A stretch of DNA of 64,000 nt from Pseudomonas sp. FeN3W (GTDB lineage Bacteria; Pseudomonadota; Gammaproteobacteria; Pseudomonadales; Pseudomonadaceae), in contig CP136010.1 in the NCBI GenBank assembly GCA_030263805.2, forward strand, positions 4,293,001 to 4,357,000, read 5' to 3'. Of the stretch, positions 62,327 to 64,000 are shown piece after piece. Below the pieces are notes generated by a model. The model was not told the DNA's origin and did no database searches. It saw only the letters and a program-made list of their open reading frames with translations. The position numbers and the translations under genes were made by a program. Each line of letters opens with the position of its first letter. The stretch's first letter is position 1.

Positions 62327-63931
62327 ATGCACAAGAAAAACAATGCTGTTCGGGTAGTTGCTTCTCTCGCATTACTCACCGGCAGTGTCGCGTTCGCGGC
62401 GCCGCAGGTAGACACCTCGCAATTCAACGACTTCTGGACGCCGGACAAGCCCAACGCCGCGCTTTGCCGTTCGCCCTTGCTGGTCGGCACGCCGGTCGGT
62501 TTGCCGCGCTGCATGCAGGCGAGCAATGTCATGAAGCACCTGGAGGCGTTGCAGGACATCGCCACGATGAATGACGGCAATCGTGCGTCCGGTCAGCCCG
62601 GCTATCAGGCTTCCATCGACTACGTGCGCAGCCGCCTGCAGCGCGCCGGCTATCGCGTCGAAGTGCAGACCTTCCCGTTCCTCGCGTTCTATCCGGTCAG
62701 CCCCGGCACGTTGAGCGCCGTGGCGCCGCAGCCGGTGCAGTACGTCTGGGAGGAGGATTTCACTTACGCCGATCAGACCGATCCGGGCAACGTCAGCGCG
62801 CCGGTCGTGTCGGTCGACCTGGCTCTCGGCGCTGGCAACACCTCCACCAGTGGCTGTGAACCCGAGGACTTCGCCGGCTTTCCGGCTGGCGCCATCGCGT
62901 TGATGCAGCGCGGCACCTGTCCGTTCGGGCAGAAGGCGAGCAATGCGGCAGCGGCCGGTGCAGCTGGCGCCATCATCTTCAACCAGGGGGATACCGAGGA
63001 CCGCAAGGGGCTGCTGGTCGCGACCCTGGGCGAGGACTACAGCGGCGGCATCCCGGTGATGTTCTCGACCTATGACAACGGCGTGGCCTGGTCGCAGAGC
63101 GCGGGTCTGCAACTGAGCATGAACGTCGATGTGGTGCGCGAGCAGACCGAGACCTACAACCTGCTGGCCGAGACGCGCCGCGGCGATCCGGGCAACGTGG
63201 TCATGGTCGGCGCGCATCTCGACTCGGTATTCGAAGGGGCGGGCATCAACGACAACGGCTCGGGCAGCGCCGCACTGCTGGAAATGGCCCTGCTGATGAG
63301 CAAGGCGCGGCCGGAAAACAAGGTGCGCTTTGCCTGGTGGGGGGCGGAGGAGTCCGGGCTGGTCGGCTCGACCTACTATGTCACGCAGTTGCCGGACGAG
63401 GAGAAACAGCGCATCAAGGCCTATCTGAACGTCGACATGATCGGTTCGCCGAACTACGCCAACTTCATCTATGACGGCGATGGCTCCGATTTCGGCCTGC
63501 AGGGCCCACCCGGCTCGGCCGCCATCGAACGCCTGCTGCGCACCTATTTCCAGCTGCGCAACGCGCCGTCGGAAGGCACAGAGATCGACTTCCGCTCCGA
63601 CTACGCGCAGTTCTTCGAGGACGGCATCGCCTTCGGCGGACTGTTCACCGGCGCCGAGGACATCAAGACCGAGGAGCAGGCGCAGCGTTACGGCGGCGCA
63701 GCCGGCCAGTCGTTCGATCCGTGCTATCACAACGAATGCGACGACCTCGGCAACATCTCCATTGAGGCGCTGGAGTTGCACGGCGATGCGCTGGCCTTCG
63801 CCACCAGCTGGCTATCGCTGTCGACCCGGATGATCGATGACGAAATCGCCGCGGCGGCCGAGCAGAGCATCGGCAGTATGCGCATCCAGCAGGTGCAGGA
63901 GAAGTCGCGCTGGGGTCACTGGATCCGTTGA
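62327..63931 (+). CDS. Secreted M28-family aminopeptidase (PaAP-like)
   Basis: The 534-residue exported zinc peptidase has signal peptide MHKKNNAVRVVASLALL up to AFA. A PA (protease-associated) domain lies at about 150-270 (AIALMQRGTCPFGQKASNAAAAG). The M28 core carries the zinc ligands in VGAHLDSVFEGAGINDNGSG (His, Asp), FAWWGAEESG (Glu pair), NVDMIGSPNY (Asp) and DPCYHNECDD (His). This matches the P. aeruginosa secreted leucine aminopeptidase PaAP, which leaves the cell through type II secretion and is matured by proteolysis. It is a single gene. Confidence 0.92.
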   Translation: MHKKNNAVRVVASLALLTGSVAFAAPQVDTSQFNDFWTPDKPNAALCRSPLLVGTPVGLPRCMQASNVMKHLEALQDIATMNDGNRASGQPGYQASIDYVRSRLQRAGYRVEVQTFPFLAFYPVSPGTLSAVAPQPVQYVWEEDFTYADQTDPGNVSAPVVSVDLALGAGNTSTSGCEPEDFAGFPAGAIALMQRGTCPFGQKASNAAAAGAAGAIIFNQGDTEDRKGLLVATLGEDYSGGIPVMFSTYDNGVAWSQSAGLQLSMNVDVVREQTETYNLLAETRRGDPGNVVMVGAHLDSVFEGAGINDNGSGSAALLEMALLMSKARPENKVRFAWWGAEESGLVGSTYYVTQLPDEEKQRIKAYLNVDMIGSPNYANFIYDGDGSDFGLQGPPGSAAIERLLRTYFQLRNAPSEGTEIDFRSDYAQFFEDGIAFGGLFTGAEDIKTEEQAQRYGGAAGQSFDPCYHNECDDLGNISIEALELHGDALAFATSWLSLSTRMIDDEIAAAAEQSIGSMRIQQVQEKSRWGHWIR

Positions 63932-63942
63932 TCGGCTGAATA

Positions 63943-63964
63943 CCGCGCCGGCATGCCGGCGCGG
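63943..63964 (+). terminator. Palindromic hairpin after the aminopeptidase gene
   Basis: CCGCGCCGGC and GCCGGCGCGG form a perfect 10-bp stem around AT, 12 bp past the stop. The tail (tccctg) lacks a T run; termination is likely but not certain. Confidence 0.6.
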
Positions 63965-64000
63965 TCCCTGCACAAACACCCTTGCCCTTCGGCCGGCCGG

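Overview
The window is 64 kb of a high-GC gammaproteobacterial chromosome. Gene content and order point to Pseudomonas sensu lato, most likely the Stutzerimonas (Pseudomonas stutzeri) group. Supporting signs are the fadD2-fadD1 pair with a divergent phaJ, Pseudomonas-type REP sequences, a tiny gene resembling the cbb3-oxidase subunit CcoM behind Anr-type boxes, and a secreted PulA-type enzyme. The species is inferred from remembered family knowledge, not from a search. There is no phage, transposase, CRISPR array or rRNA operon.

Layout: (1) 1-6110, the 3' half of uvrB, a divergent EmrAB-type drug exporter, gltX, and a duplicated tRNA-Ala/tRNA-Glu unit behind one strong promoter. (2) 6246-8126, a thioesterase, a small exported protein and dinB. 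(3) 8447-25898, a 17-kb, one-direction MSHA-type type IV pilus locus, mshI-I2-J-K-L-M-N-E-G-B-A-C-(extra pilin)-D-O-P-Q. Most junctions overlap by a few bases. It covers the inner-membrane assembly proteins, secretin, extension ATPase, platform protein, major and minor pilins and the large MshQ surface protein. No prepilin peptidase, retraction ATPase or mshF lies in the window, so processing presumably relies on PilD encoded elsewhere. REP elements have invaded the pilin part of this operon and supply part of the leader peptides of MshO and MshP.

(4) 26192-33125, a META lipoprotein with a zinc-ribbon partner, a secreted dienelactone hydrolase, and the branched-chain amino-acid ABC transporter livK-H-M-G-F (minus strand). 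(5) 33325-36923, a DUF2288 gene and a three-gene envelope operon (CHASE2 protein, small exported protein, M48 metalloprotease lipoprotein). (6) 37008-40318, an ABC transporter of the phosphonate/phosphite/selenate type. (7) 40823-47502, uppP, a hydroxyacid dehydrogenase plus hydroxypyruvate isomerase-like pair, a spinster-like MFS protein, an Hsp70-like YegD protein and a CHAD protein. (8) 47646-55250, rapA, two small conserved genes around an alkB-type dioxygenase, the ccoM-like gene, and pullulanase. (9) 55479-63931, phaJ, fadD2, fadD1, an 82-codon remnant of a chemoreceptor gene, the intact chemoreceptor, and a secreted M28 aminopeptidase.

Most of the window is ordinary Pseudomonas core genome. 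The points worth most attention are the MSHA locus with its REP-derived leader peptides and supernumerary pilin, the ccoM-like gene with two Anr-type boxes, the chemoreceptor gene fragment, and the orphan CHASE2/M48 operon.
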